64,000 bases of DNA from contig NZ_NRRR01000003.1 of the NCBI RefSeq assembly GCF_016583765.1, positions 186,001 through 250,000 on the forward strand, given 5' to 3'. The notes beneath the pieces are model-generated. The model was not told where the DNA came from, searched no databases, and saw only the letters and a list, made by a program, of their open reading frames with translations. Numbering within the stretch: position 1 is the stretch's first letter; each line of letters begins with the position of its first letter. Both the position numbers and the translations under genes were made by a program. Below, piece by piece: positions 11,427 through 21,771 of this stretch. The stretch comes from Chromatium weissei. Its GTDB lineage: Bacteria; Pseudomonadota; Gammaproteobacteria; Chromatiales; Chromatiaceae.

Positions 11427-11449
11427 TTGAATATGTTGAAATAACGGGC

Positions 11450-11488
11450 AAAAAAAAGCCGTCAACGGTGAAACACGATTAACGGCTT
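11450..11488 (-). terminator. Intrinsic terminator of the RRM gene, just before birA
   Basis: Read on the minus strand, AAGCCGTTAA pairs with TTGACGGCTT (one G-U) around a 13-base loop, and eight T follow. It ends transcripts from the RRM protein gene upstream. It lies entirely within the extended birA reading frame, which argues for the birA start at 11426. Confidence 0.8.
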
Positions 11489-11546
11489 GCAAACTGTGTC
11501 GATCAAGGGTTTAGCAGCAAAGGCTGCGCTCGAGCAGAGGGCGCGT

Positions 11547-11819
11547 TTACCAACGCGGTCCACGAGAAGGACGTTCACCGCGTGGCTTGGCCTGATTCAC
11601 TTTCAGGTTGCGACCTTTCAGCGGAGTTTCGTTTAAGCCCTTGATCGCGGCATCTGCCTCGGCGTTATTCGGCATTTCGACGAAGCCGAACCCTTTGGAA
11701 TCACCTGTGAACTTGTCGGTGATGAGGTTCACGCTGGAGATCTCGCCGTAAGCGCCGAAGGAATCACGCAATTCTTCTTGAGTCACGCCGTAGGCAAGGT
11801 TGCCAACATAGATATTCAT
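11547..11819 (-). CDS. RRM RNA-binding protein
   Basis: A 90-residue single RRM-domain protein. RNP2 is IYVGNL at residues 3-8 and RNP1 is KGFGFVEM near residue 40; the short basic tail PRGERPSRGPRW follows. Such small RRM proteins occur widely in cyanobacteria and proteobacteria and are often cold-induced. The start is the ATG at 11819, where RRM homology begins; 19 upstream codons are unrelated. The roughly 145-base gap to rhlE leaves room for a long 5' leader, as in cold-shock genes. Its neighbour rhlE also acts on RNA. The terminator at 11450-11488 ends the unit. Confidence 0.9.
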   Translation of the reverse strand: MNIYVGNLAYGVTQEELRDSFGAYGEISSVNLITDKFTGDSKGFGFVEMPNNAEADAAIKGLNETPLKGRNLKVNQAKPRGERPSRGPRW

Positions 11820-11963
11820 TAAATTCAATTTCCATGGAACGCGCATTGAAGAGAAAGAGAACGGTCGAAAAATCAATGCACAACTGATTCGACAGTTTGT
11901 GTCTCCAACCGTTGAAGACGACGTTCATAACGCATAGTAGCAGCAGTGCGAATACAGCGCAGT

Positions 11964-13256
11964 TTAAGTCGGTTTTCGTGGTGGAACCGTGCGCGACCGC
12001 TGTCCATCACGTCGTAATCCCTGTCCAGTACGCGAATTTGGTGCTGTTCGCCGCGGCGCTGCCGTCACACCAACCAGACCACCACGTCGCCGTTCACTCG
12101 GCTCAGAATTGTTGGCTGGTGGTGTCAATGACGGCTCAAAACCCGCCACCGGATGCAGCGTGATCTGCCGTCCCAGCAGACGCTGAATGCCTTTCAGCAA
12201 ACCCATTTCATCGTGACTCACCAGCGACAACGCTCGCCCTCCAGCGCCGGCACGACCCGTGCGTCCAATGCGATGCACATAATCCTCAGCCACGTTCGGC
12301 AACTCAAAATTCACTACCTGCGGCAACTGCGCAATGTCCAAACCACGCGCCGCAATATCGGTTGCTACCAATGCGCGCACTGCGCCACGTTTGAATTCAT
12401 CTAATGCACGAGTACGCGCTGTTTGGCTTTTATTTCCGTGAATTGCAGTGGCCGCAATACCCTCACGTCCAAGATGCTCCGCCAATCGATTTGCGCCTGC
12501 TTTAGTACGAGTAAAAACCAAAACCTGTTGCCAATCTTCACGATGAAAAAGATGGGCTAATAAATCGCGTTTTCGCGCTTTATCAACTGGATAAGCCGTT
12601 TGAATAACAGTTTCAGCAGCCGTATTCCGTCGCGCCACCTCAATCAATTTCGGACGCTGAAGTAGACTCTCAGAAAAACGTCGCATATCGTCAGAATAAG
12701 TAGCAGAAAAAAGCAGATTTTGTCGCCGTTCTGGCAATAAATTGATAATGCGTCGCACATCGTGAATAAAACCCATGTCGAGCATTCGATCTGCTTCATC
12801 AAGTACTAAAATTTCAATCCGTGATAAATCCAGTGTGCGTTGTCCAACGTGATCAAGTAAACGTCCCGGAGTGGCAACTAAAATATCCACTCCGCGACGC
12901 AGTTGATTCACTTGCGGTTGCATTCCCACTCCGCCAAAGATCACTGTTGAACGGAGTGATAAATGAATACCATAGGCGTGAATACGTTCACCAATTTGCG
13001 CTGCAAGCTCGCGTGTCGGCGTTAAAATTAATGCGCGAGGATGACGCTGTGAATGACCTTTTTCAGCTAATAACTGTAGCAATGGCAATACAAAAGCAGC
13101 TGTTTTACCAGTGCCAGTTTGCGCGCCTGCAAGCAAATCATGGCCGGCAAGAATAACTGGAATGGCTTGGAATTGGATCGGAGTGGGACGACCGTAACGT
13201 TGTGTGACCAAAGCACGCAACAAATCGGCTCGTAAGCCGAGTGAATCGAATGACAT
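11964..13256 (-). CDS. rhlE: DEAD-box ATP-dependent RNA helicase RhlE
   Basis: A 430-residue RNA helicase with the full motif set. These are the Q motif (TPIQFQAIP), I (AQTGTGKT), Ia (PTRELA), DEAD variant [16 protein letters not shown] (SAT), [11 protein letters not shown] and [11 protein letters not shown] basic Arg/Pro-rich tail follows ([20 protein letters not shown]). The sequence pattern matches RhlE rather than DeaD or RhlB. Such helicases remodel rRNA and mRNA structure. The RRM gene lies 144 bases downstream on the same strand. The 275 bases upstream (13257-13531) hold its promoter region and show only weak hairpins, including GACC/GGTC with CTCA/TGAG. Confidence 0.93.
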   Translation of the reverse strand: MSFDSLGLRADLLRALVTQRYGRPTPIQFQAIPVILAGHDLLAGAQTGTGKTAAFVLPLLQLLAEKGHSQRHPRALILTPTRELAAQIGERIHAYGIHLSLRSTVIFGGVGMQPQVNQLRRGVDILVATPGRLLDHVGQRTLDLSRIEILVLDEADRMLDMGFIHDVRRIINLLPERRQNLLFSATYSDDMRRFSESLLQRPKLIEVARRNTAAETVIQTAYPVDKARKRDLLAHLFHREDWQQVLVFTRTKAGANRLAEHLGREGIAATAIHGNKSQTARTRALDEFKRGAVRALVATDIAARGLDIAQLPQVVNFELPNVAEDYVHRIGRTGRAGAGGRALSLVSHDEMGLLKGIQRLLGRQITLHPVAGFEPSLTPPANNSEPSERRRGGLVGVTAAPRRTAPNSRTGQGLRRDGQRSRTVPPRKPT

Positions 13257-13531
13257 GAAGGCTCCTGAAACCGACCTAACTCAATGTATTTACTGAGGCC
13301 GGTCTAGGTGGAAAATAGGAAGTAGTATTGAGGTTGATGCCTGAAAATAAAGGGAATTCAGCCACAAAACGGTGCATTGACCGAGTGATACGAGGAATGC
13401 AGTGTAAGTAATGTTTCATTCAAAAACTAGCAGTGCTAACAGGATACTAACGGAATACCCCGCTTTATCGATTATCCAAGAACACGACGACAAAACGGGG
13501 AATCAAACGCGCTAAAGGGTTCTAAAAAGAG

Positions 13532-13942
13532 TCAAACCAGAACCGCTTTTAACGAATTCGCTTTGAATACTTCACGATCAGCTTTAGAGCGTGGATCGTA
13601 GCCCTGTTCTTGCATTTTTTGTTTCATCCAACGGGGTAAAACACCACGAACATAAATGTGTTTCGCATTCTCTGGATCAACGTAATGCGTGTATTGACGT
13701 GTCACGCTAGGAGAATGTTTCTTCGCTGGTCCTCTACCACGACGTTTTTTGGGTGCGACGAATGGTGTGATGTCGTCATACGAATAGCCATTGCTTTCAA
13801 TAATGTCACGAATCTGTTGGATAACATTATCCTTGCCAGCTTGACGCCGTTCTTCCAGAAGACGATTGAGTTCAGCCTGTCTGTTCTCGGTTTCATCACG
13901 CAGACGTTTCAGTTCTTCAAGGCTAAGATTTGCGTACTCCAC
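13532..13942 (-). CDS. H-NS family nucleoid protein
   Basis: A 136-residue H-NS-like protein. An N-terminal coiled coil (about residues 4-45: LSLEELKRLRDETENRQAEL) is the oligomerisation domain. A basic linker with an AT-hook-like core follows (KKRRGRGPAKKH). The C-terminal DNA-binding domain reads YVDPENAKHIYVRGVLPRWM, in which the usual W-G-R/QGR segment is changed to YVRGVLP. The start is GTG at 13942, with AGGAG eight bases before it; the longer frame to 13996 lacks such support. It probably silences AT-rich DNA. Downstream (13457-13502) lies a weak CCCCG/CGGGG hairpin. Confidence 0.85.
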   Translation of the reverse strand: MEYANLSLEELKRLRDETENRQAELNRLLEERRQAGKDNVIQQIRDIIESNGYSYDDITPFVAPKKRRGRGPAKKHSPSVTRQYTHYVDPENAKHIYVRGVLPRWMKQKMQEQGYDPRSKADREVFKANSLKAVLV

Positions 13943-14052
13943 GAGCGATACTCCTAAAAATGGATAAAGGGTGTTTGAACATGACGCGGTTAACAATGAC
14001 CGCGTCTATTTCTAATTTATGCGATTCTAAATAAATGTCAAGAAGGCTATTG

Positions 14053-15108
14053 TTATTTTAATCCGTTGGACGGCCCTGACAGGAACATCGCATCACCGTA
14101 ACTGAAGAAACGATAGTGCGCATCAACTGCATGACGATAGGCATTCATCATGGCGTTGTAACCGGTAAATGCTGCAACTAACATCAATAATGTCGATTCC
14201 GGTAGATGAAAATTAGTGAGTATCGCGTCAACCACTTGAAAGCGATAACCAGGTCGAATAAACAACCGACTATCACCGCAATACGGTTTGATTTCTCCAT
14301 TGACAGCAGCGGTTTCTAAACTGCGTACCGAAGTGGTGCCAACTGCAATCACGCGTCCACCAATTTGCCGCGTTATTGCAATTTGTGCGCAGAGTTGCGC
14401 GGTCACTTCCAACCATTCGGCGTGCATTTCGTGTTGATTCAAATCATCGACGCGCACCGGTTGAAAAGTGCCCGCGCCGACATGCAGCGTGACTTCTGCA
14501 CGTGTCACACCGAGTGCGTCCACGCGCTGCAACATCGCAGCATCGAAATGTAAACCGGCAGTGGGTGCGGCAACTGCGCCCTCACGACTGGCGTACAGCG
14601 TTTGATAACGCGCTTCGTCATCGGCATTGTCTGGACGCTGAATGTACGGCGGCAGCGGAATGTGCCCGTGCTGCGCCATCAATTCCGCAAATGGCATCTG
14701 CGCCGACTCCAAGCGAAACAACGCGCCCTCGCGTTCCAGCACCCGCAGCGTCACACCGCCGTCAATCAGCAGAGTTGAACCCGCTATCGGCGCTTTGCTG
14801 GCGCGGATGTGCGCCAGCGCCGTGTGTGCAGTCAACACGCGCTCAATGAGCAATTCCACGCGTCCGCCGGTGAATTTGCGCCCGAACAGTCGCGCTCGCA
14901 TCACGCGAGTGTTGTTGAACACCAGCAAATCGTTCGGGCGCAGCAGTTGCGGCAAATCAGCAAATTGCAGATCACGAAGCGGCGAGGTGGAAGATTGCAA
15001 AGAATTGTCGACGACCAGCAGCCGTGAACCGCCGCGTTCTGGCGGCGGATGCTGGGCAATCAATTCAGGCGGAAGGTGGTAATGAAAATCAGAACGAGAA
15101 AAACGCAT
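14053..15108 (-). CDS. queA: tRNA preQ1(34) S-adenosylmethionine ribosyltransferase-isomerase
   Basis: Transfers and isomerises the ribosyl moiety of SAM to make epoxyqueuosine at tRNA position 34. Motifs seen include FHYHLPPELIAQHP at the N-terminus, NDLLVFNNTRVMRARLFG, AAPTAGLHFD, LHVGAGTFQPV and NFHLPESTLLMLV. Length is 351 residues from the ATG at 15108 (E. coli 356). It is the last gene of the purM-purN-queA run, separated from purN by 26 bases. tgt, often adjacent, is not in the window. Confidence 0.97.
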   Translation of the reverse strand: MRFSRSDFHYHLPPELIAQHPPPERGGSRLLVVDNSLQSSTSPLRDLQFADLPQLLRPNDLLVFNNTRVMRARLFGRKFTGGRVELLIERVLTAHTALAHIRASKAPIAGSTLLIDGGVTLRVLEREGALFRLESAQMPFAELMAQHGHIPLPPYIQRPDNADDEARYQTLYASREGAVAAPTAGLHFDAAMLQRVDALGVTRAEVTLHVGAGTFQPVRVDDLNQHEMHAEWLEVTAQLCAQIAITRQIGGRVIAVGTTSVRSLETAAVNGEIKPYCGDSRLFIRPGYRFQVVDAILTNFHLPESTLLMLVAAFTGYNAMMNAYRHAVDAHYRFFSYGDAMFLSGPSNGLK

Positions 15109-15134
15109 TGCAGTCAATTAGAAATGGCCTTGAA

Positions 15135-15776
15135 TCACATCAAAATTTGCGGATGAAGCAGTGGCGCTCCATCCAACCACGCTCGCCCATCCGCACCCAG
15201 CGCCAGCCGCTGCTCGGTAAACCATTGCACGACGGTTGGATAAAGCTGATGTTCTCGCGCCAGCACTCGCGCAGCCAAGATGTCTGCGTCATCGTTCGGC
15301 AACACCGGCACGCGCACTTGCGCAATCACTGGGCCGCCGTCGAGTTCAGCCGTCACAAAATGCACACTTGCGCCGTGTTCCTGTTCTCTGGCGGCCAGCG
15401 CCCGTTCGTGGGTGTGTAAACCTTGAAATTTCGGCAACAGCGACGGATGGATATTCAGCATTCGTCCTCGGTAATGCTCAACCAAGGTCGCCGTCAGAAT
15501 GCGCATGAATCCGGCAAGCACCACCAAATTCGGTGCGTACTGATCAATCAGTCGTTGTAAATCAGCATCATAGCTGGCGCGGTCGGAATAATTTCGATGA
15601 CTCAACACTGCCGTTGCAATGCCAGCGCGTTGTGCCCGTTCCAAACCAAAAGCGTGTGGCTCATTGCTGATCACTGCCGCGAGATCAAGGTTTGGAATTT
15701 GCGCATCGATTAACGCCTGCAAATTGCTGCCACTACCGGAAATCAGCACCACCACCCGCAAATTCGGTTTAATCAT
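15135..15776 (-). CDS. purN: Phosphoribosylglycinamide formyltransferase
   Basis: Third step of purine synthesis: formylation of GAR using 10-formyltetrahydrofolate. [12 protein letters not shown] binds the phosphate, LAGFMRIL and [16 protein letters not shown] contain the catalytic Asn-His pair, and GGPVIAQ is the family signature region. Length 213 is typical. It overlaps the end of purM by eight bases, so the two are translationally coupled. Confidence 0.97.
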   Translation of the reverse strand: MIKPNLRVVVLISGSGSNLQALIDAQIPNLDLAAVISNEPHAFGLERAQRAGIATAVLSHRNYSDRASYDADLQRLIDQYAPNLVVLAGFMRILTATLVEHYRGRMLNIHPSLLPKFQGLHTHERALAAREQEHGASVHFVTAELDGGPVIAQVRVPVLPNDDADILAARVLAREHQLYPTVVQWFTEQRLALGADGRAWLDGAPLLHPQILM

Positions 15777-16836
15777 GCGCGTTGCCGTCGTGATAAACCA
15801 CGCTGGGCGCGATGTCCGCTGCTTCGGCTTCGATATGACCGATGCGCCATGCCGTTTCGCCAGCCGCCTGCAATTGCGTCAGTGCGGTATCGGCATCTTC
15901 TGCTGCCACACAGACGATCATGCCGATGCCGCAATTGAAGGTACGCAACATTTCCATTGCGGTGATGCCGCCTCGCGTTTGCAACCAGTCAAACACTGGC
16001 GGACGTGACCACGCGGTGAGATCGAGCTGTGCTCGTGTGCCGAATGGCAGCACGCGTGGCAGATTTTCGGTCAAGCCGCCGCCGGTGATGTGCGCCAGCG
16101 CGTGTATTTTGAGACTGCGCGTCAAGGGCAACACCGAGCGCACATAAATTCGCGTTGGAGCCAACAGCCGCTCGCCGAGTGTGGCTCCGTCGAATGGCTC
16201 GGCTAAATTCGCACCGCTTTCCGCAATGACTTTGCGAATCAACGAATAACCGTTGGAATGCGCGCCCGAAGATGCCAGCCCAATCAGCACGTCGCCGACG
16301 GTGACGCGCTCCGGCACGATCAAATTCGCTTTTTCCGCAATGCCGACACAGAAGCCAGCGAGGTCGTAATCACCGGCGTGATACATGCCGGGCATTTCCG
16401 CCGTTTCGCCGCCGGTGAGGGCGCAACCCGCCAATTGGCAGCCCTGCGCGATACCGCTGATGACTGCGGCGGCAACGTCTACGTTCAGTTGTCCAGTGGC
16501 ATAATAATCGAGGAAAAACAGCGGCTCCGCGCCACTGACCAGAATGTCGTTGACGCACATGGCGACCAGATCGATGCCGATGCTGTCGTGTCGCCCCAGT
16601 TCCAGCGCCAGCTTCAATTTGGTTCCGACACCATCAGTGCCCGACACCAGCACTGGCTGGCGATAATCGGCAAGCGGCAATTCAAACAATGCGCCAAAGC
16701 CACCGAGTCCGGTGAGCACGCCGGAGCGCAGGGTGGCGGCGGCAAGTGGTTTGATGCGTTCGACTAAACGTGCACCGGCATCAATATCAACACCGGCATC
16801 ACGATAATTAAGAGAAAGAGAACGAGAATCTGGCAT
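15769..16836 (-). CDS. purM: Phosphoribosylformylglycinamidine cyclo-ligase
   Basis: Makes aminoimidazole ribonucleotide (AIR synthetase), fifth step of purine synthesis. The N-terminal [40 protein letters not shown] and [11 protein letters not shown] are hallmark sequences. Length 355 (E. coli 345). It is the first gene of the purM-purN pair and diverges from a CDP-alcohol phosphatidyltransferase gene, an arrangement seen in other gammaproteobacteria. Confidence 0.97.
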   Translation of the reverse strand: MPDSRSLSLNYRDAGVDIDAGARLVERIKPLAAATLRSGVLTGLGGFGALFELPLADYRQPVLVSGTDGVGTKLKLALELGRHDSIGIDLVAMCVNDILVSGAEPLFFLDYYATGQLNVDVAAAVISGIAQGCQLAGCALTGGETAEMPGMYHAGDYDLAGFCVGIAEKANLIVPERVTVGDVLIGLASSGAHSNGYSLIRKVIAESGANLAEPFDGATLGERLLAPTRIYVRSVLPLTRSLKIHALAHITGGGLTENLPRVLPFGTRAQLDLTAWSRPPVFDWLQTRGGITAMEMLRTFNCGIGMIVCVAAEDADTALTQLQAAGETAWRIGHIEAEAADIAPSVVYHDGNAHD

Positions 16837-16962
16837 GACAGCAGTAATTGGTTCTGAATGAATACGTGAACAGTGGATTGTATACCGAGACGCTTGAACC
16901 GCCGTGAATTAGCACGTTAGCATTCTGATTTTAGAATTGCGCATTTGCATTCAGGTTATCTC

Positions 16963-18149
<1,187 letters not shown>

Positions 18150-18190
18150 TTATCAAACGTCATCGCTTTTTACTGACAACTGATAATTAT

Positions 18191-18868
18191 TTAATCACCG
18201 CCACAGCCGTCGCCACCACAACCATCTCCACCATCGCCATCACCGCTAAAGAAATCGCCTAATCCATCAATTGAGCCATCAAAATCACTGCTTGCAAAAT
18301 CACCCACGCAATGCACATGAACACTCGAATTTGAGTGCTGCTCGGTACAATCTAACGCATAATAAAAACCGTTTTCAATTCCGATTTTTTCATCCAATGC
18401 GAATAGCAACGGTAAACGTTCGCTGCAACGTGGATTTAATTTTTCATCACGGCAGCAATACCACCACACGCGGCGCAATCCGGTATTATTTTGACGATTG
18501 GCGCTGAGAACAACTGCTGGCGTGTGATGTAAAAAACGTCCAAATGCCCGTCGACAAAAGATTTGATAATGGCGCGTGTATAAAATGAATTCGTGCCAGA
18601 GTGCATCAGCAGCTTGCGATGGCATTGAAACGAATTGCCGTCCGCTATTGAGATAGGCAATAAAGAATTGCCGTAAAGCACGCGTTACTAAATGCCGTTC
18701 TCTCGCATTCAATTGCGGATAATGCGCAGCAAAACGATTGAGTAATCCGAGTGGAAAAATATAGGTACGAATATATGCCGCACGTTTAGCACGGCGTTGT
18801 ATTGCCCATAGTTTAATACTCAGAATCGCTATTCCGAATGCCAGCAATGTGAGCCAAAACGCATTCAT
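18191..18868 (-). CDS. Membrane-anchored protein with Cys/Gly/Asp-rich tail
   Basis: A 225-residue protein with an N-terminal membrane segment (about residues 4-22). Its central region contains ADALWHEFILYTRHYQIFC, similar to the W-H-x-H/F-I-L-x-T-x-x-Y-x-x-F-C core of glycine-rich-domain proteins. The chain ends in an acidic repeat (GDGDGGDGCGGDGCGGD). Ten or so Cys and many Asp suggest metal binding; this is inference. It lies two bases downstream of the fnr stop on the same strand, so it is probably co-transcribed with that oxygen regulator. Confidence 0.65.
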   Translation of the reverse strand: MNAFWLTLLAFGIAILSIKLWAIQRRAKRAAYIRTYIFPLGLLNRFAAHYPQLNARERHLVTRALRQFFIAYLNSGRQFVSMPSQAADALWHEFILYTRHYQIFCRRAFGRFLHHTPAVVLSANRQNNTGLRRVWWYCCRDEKLNPRCSERLPLLFALDEKIGIENGFYYALDCTEQHSNSSVHVHCVGDFASSDFDGSIDGLGDFFSGDGDGGDGCGGDGCGGD

Positions 18869-18870
18869 GC

Positions 18871-19626
18871 TTAAGTGCGTTGTTGTTGACGATGTTGACC
18901 AGCACTTTCACACAGTGTCATCAATGCTGAAAAATTGAGCAATTCAATGTGTTTGCGGTCAACGCGAATCATTTTGTCATCTTGAAAACGCGTGAGTACG
19001 CGACTGACGGTTTCAACGGCTAAACCGAGATAACTGCCGATTTCATGCCGCGACATGCTCAAATAAAAATCTGATGGTGAAAGTCCGCGCCGCCGCAATC
19101 GTTGCGATAAGTTCAATAAAAAACTGGCTAATCGCGCCTCGGCATTTTTTCGACCGAGCAGCAGCAGCATTTCGGTGTTTTGACCGATTTCCAGACTCAA
19201 GAGTCGATACATTTGCTGTTGCAGGTCGGGAGTAATTGCGGTGAGCGTTTCAAATTTGGCAAATGAAATTTCACAAATGGCTGAGGTTTCTAAAACTTTT
19301 GCAGAACTGATGTGGCTGGTGCGGGCAATGGCATCGAGACCAATAATTTCGCCGGGTAAATGAAAGCCCAGTACCTGCTCGCCCCCTTCTGGACTGGGTG
19401 CGAAGGTCTTTACCGCGCCCGTTTTGACGATATGCAGTGACCGAAAAGGGTCACCACGTCGAAAGAGATAATCTCCGCGATGTAATGGGTGATTGTGTTT
19501 GATGAGACCGTCAAGGCGCTCGACATCATTCGGAGTGAGTCCCGTCGGTAAACACAGATTGAGCAAGCTGCAATTGCGACACGCGATGCGAATAGATTCT
19601 AGTGAAATCACCTGAAATTGGCTCAC
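18871..19626 (-). CDS. fnr: FNR/ANR-type oxygen-sensing transcription regulator
   Basis: Crp/Fnr family activator with a predicted oxygen-labile [4Fe-4S] cluster. Three N-terminal Cys (ACRNCSLLNLC) and a fourth in LETSAICEI match the FNR ligands. A cNMP-like domain is followed by the helix-turn-helix EIGSYLGLAVETVSRVLTRF, whose recognition residues E-x2-S-R match FNR and predict a TTGAT-N4-ATCAA target. GTG at 19626 with GGAAGAGG eight bases upstream gives an N-terminus of ANR length; ATG at 19680 is possible but lacks a ribosome-binding site. A perfect FNR box lies 64-77 bases upstream of the GTG, implying autoregulation. The wider 19627-19932 gap also holds an ATTAC-N4-GTAAT inverted repeat (19736-19749). 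Confidence 0.95.
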   Translation of the reverse strand: MSQFQVISLESIRIACRNCSLLNLCLPTGLTPNDVERLDGLIKHNHPLHRGDYLFRRGDPFRSLHIVKTGAVKTFAPSPEGGEQVLGFHLPGEIIGLDAIARTSHISSAKVLETSAICEISFAKFETLTAITPDLQQQMYRLLSLEIGQNTEMLLLLGRKNAEARLASFLLNLSQRLRRRGLSPSDFYLSMSRHEIGSYLGLAVETVSRVLTRFQDDKMIRVDRKHIELLNFSALMTLCESAGQHRQQQRT

Positions 19627-19689
19627 AACAACATCCTCTTCCTTTGGCAGTGGCAGTGGCAGCGAATGCTGGTCTGCCATTTGATTTAG

Positions 19690-19703
19690 TTGATTTGAAT
19701 CAA
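19690..19703. promoter_or_regulatory. FNR binding site (perfect consensus)
   Basis: TTGATTTGAATCAA is an exact TTGAT-N4-ATCAA palindrome, the consensus for FNR/ANR. It lies between fnr and tldD, 64 bases from the preferred fnr GTG and 230 bases from tldD. Distance favours control of fnr itself. Confidence 0.85.
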
Positions 19704-19932
19704 GTGTACGGCGTTTTTAACGAGATCGTTGATGGATTACAATCGTAATGATTGACGTATCTATTATTCTATAACGTTTTTTTGTTTGGCATTTTTTCGT
19801 CCATTAACGACGCATTGCAATACCAACTGTTCCGTTTACTGCGTTGAAGTGTTGATTTGATACGAAAACCGCAACCATCGAAATGTGGTCTAATTTCAAC
19901 CAAGTTTTTACACGACGCGCTTATCTTTCGTT

Positions 19933-21375
19933 ATGGAACAATTACTTGAACTCGCTGATCGTTTCCTCACGCAGGCTCCCGCTTGTGATTATTGGACGCT
20001 GCGTTTAGTCGAAATGGAGTCGGATCATTTAGAAGTGCGACAGGGTGTCGTCGAACCCAGCGCCCTTGATTCTTCGCTCGGCGCGATGATGACCATCGTC
20101 AAAAATGGCGGCATCGGTTACGCGGCAACCCATGATTTGAGTCTTGCCGGACTGGCGGCTGCAAGTGCACGCGCAGCAGAATGGGCGGTCGCACACACGC
20201 ATCTCGGATTATTCGATGCCAGTCTGTATCCGCGTTCCAGCACCCGTGATGATTACCATTCGCCGGTACGCGAATCGTGGAACGCCTTGACTGTAAAAGA
20301 TAAATTGATGCTGCTGCAAGATGCGAATCGCGCTTTGCAAATTGACGACCGCATTGTCGATTGCTCCGCTTGGTTGGCGCGGCATCGTATGTCGCAACTG
20401 CTGGTTACCAGCGACGGCGGGCGCGTGTCGCAGATGTTTGAATCGGTACATTCGGGACTGCTCGCGGTGGCAAATGCCGGAAATCAAACGCAACGTCGTC
20501 ACGGAGGCGGCGCAGATTGGCCGCAGCAGGGCGGTTGGGAACGCGTTACCGCAGCGCGATTGTTGGACGACGCGCCACGGGTGGCAGCGGAGGCGCTGGC
20601 GCTGCTCGATGCACCGGAATGTCCCAATGACATACGCGATCTCATTTTGCTGCCCAGCCAAATGGCGTTGCAGATTCACGAGAGCATCGGTCATCCACTT
20701 GAATTAGATCGAATTCTTGGCGACGAACGCAATTACGCGGGAACCAGTTTTGTCACTCCCGGCATGTTCGGGCGTTATCGCTACGGTTCTGAATTGCTGG
20801 ATGTCACCTTTGATCCCACGCTGCCCGGCGAACTGATGTCGATGGTTGCTGATGACGTGGGCACACCAGCGCGGCGTGCGTATTTGATTCGACGCGGAAT
20901 TTTAGAACGTCCACTCGGCGGAGCACTGTCGCAGGCTCGTGCCGGATTGCTGGGCACGGCCTGCACGCGTGCGAGCAGTTGGAATCGTCCGCCGATTGAC
21001 CGCATGGGCAATATCAATTTGGAGCCGGGCGAAGGCAGCCTGAATGATTTGGTGGCGCGAGTGGAACGCGGTGTGCTGATGGATACCAATCGTTCGTGGT
21101 CAATTGACGACAGTCGCAATAAGTTTCAATTCGGCTGTGAATATGGGCGGTTAATTGAAAATGGCGAATTGACCAGTTTGGTGCGTAATTCCGGCTATCG
21201 CGGTATTTCTGCCAATTTTTGGCGCAGTCTCGATGGCGTGGGCGGTCCAGAAACGCTGGAGATTCGCGGTGTTACCAATTGCGGCAAGGGCGAACCCAAT
21301 CAATCGGTGTATGTCGGTCATGCGTCGCCGCCGTGTTTATTTCGGAATGTCGCGGTATTCGGGGGTGATGGGTGA
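19933..21375 (+). CDS. TldD/PmbA family metalloprotease
   Basis: A 480-residue TldD-like protein. The zinc-binding HExxxH is seen as HESIGHPLELD around residue 250, and the third-ligand region TNCGKGEPNQ is near the C-terminus. TldD works with TldE (PmbA) to degrade unfolded peptides and to mature RiPPs such as microcin B17. No TldE partner or RiPP precursor is visible nearby, and stand-alone TldD-like paralogues exist. Its stop codon overlaps the start of a PilZ gene (TGATG), an unusual pairing. Confidence 0.9.
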   Translation: MEQLLELADRFLTQAPACDYWTLRLVEMESDHLEVRQGVVEPSALDSSLGAMMTIVKNGGIGYAATHDLSLAGLAAASARAAEWAVAHTHLGLFDASLYPRSSTRDDYHSPVRESWNALTVKDKLMLLQDANRALQIDDRIVDCSAWLARHRMSQLLVTSDGGRVSQMFESVHSGLLAVANAGNQTQRRHGGGADWPQQGGWERVTAARLLDDAPRVAAEALALLDAPECPNDIRDLILLPSQMALQIHESIGHPLELDRILGDERNYAGTSFVTPGMFGRYRYGSELLDVTFDPTLPGELMSMVADDVGTPARRAYLIRRGILERPLGGALSQARAGLLGTACTRASSWNRPPIDRMGNINLEPGEGSLNDLVARVERGVLMDTNRSWSIDDSRNKFQFGCEYGRLIENGELTSLVRNSGYRGISANFWRSLDGVGGPETLEIRGVTNCGKGEPNQSVYVGHASPPCLFRNVAVFGGDG

Positions 21376-21716
21376 TGCTGAAAGATGAACGACGCAGTTT
21401 TGAACGCATGAATTGGCAAGGACTGGTGCAAATTCTGCCGTTAATTCCATTTCATCCGGTGCTCGGTTTGCAACAGGTTCGAGCGCAGGATTTAAGTGAA
21501 AGTGGTTTGCAAATACAAAGCGAATGGTTATTACCGTTAAAATCAACAGTATTATTGGAAATGCAGGTTCCCGATCATTCGACTGGAATTCAAGTGATCG
21601 GCTCGGTGATTTGGATTTCACCGTCAGCAGAAACGAAGCAATGGAATCTCGGAATTGAATTTTCGGATGTGGGTGAAAGTGCGCGTCATGGAATTCGCGC
21701 TTTATTGAAAGATTAA
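21375..21716 (+). CDS. PilZ-domain c-di-GMP receptor
   Basis: A 113-residue single-domain PilZ protein. Both c-di-GMP signature motifs are intact: RSFER (RxxxR) at about residues 7-11 and DLSESG (DxSxxG) near residue 39. It should therefore bind the nucleotide. Its start overlaps the tldD stop (TGATG), so the two are translated together. It is convergent with the pilus operon that ends at pilY1; a shared terminator lies between. A role in pilus or surface behaviour is plausible from the neighbours but not shown. Confidence 0.9.
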   Translation: MLKDERRSFERMNWQGLVQILPLIPFHPVLGLQQVRAQDLSESGLQIQSEWLLPLKSTVLLEMQVPDHSTGIQVIGSVIWISPSAETKQWNLGIEFSDVGESARHGIRALLKD

Positions 21717-21720
21717 ATTT

Positions 21721-21757
21721 CAATAAAAAGTCCGCACAGTGGCGGACTTTTTTATTG
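21721..21757. terminator. Bidirectional terminator between the PilZ gene and pilY1
   Basis: CAATAAAAAGTCCGC pairs with GCGGACTTTTTTATTG (one extra T) around an ACAGTG loop, giving a T-run on both strands. It is placed five bases after the PilZ gene and 15 bases after pilY1. Confidence 0.93.
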
Positions 21758-21771
21758 GGTTGATGTGATGA

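Noticed and set aside
13457-13502. CCCCG/CGGGG hairpin after the H-NS-like gene
   Set aside because: Long loop and no T-run, so not called a terminator.
19736-19749. ATTAC-N4-GTAAT inverted repeat between fnr and tldD
   Set aside because: Short and without a known regulator match; mentioned only as part of the gap description.
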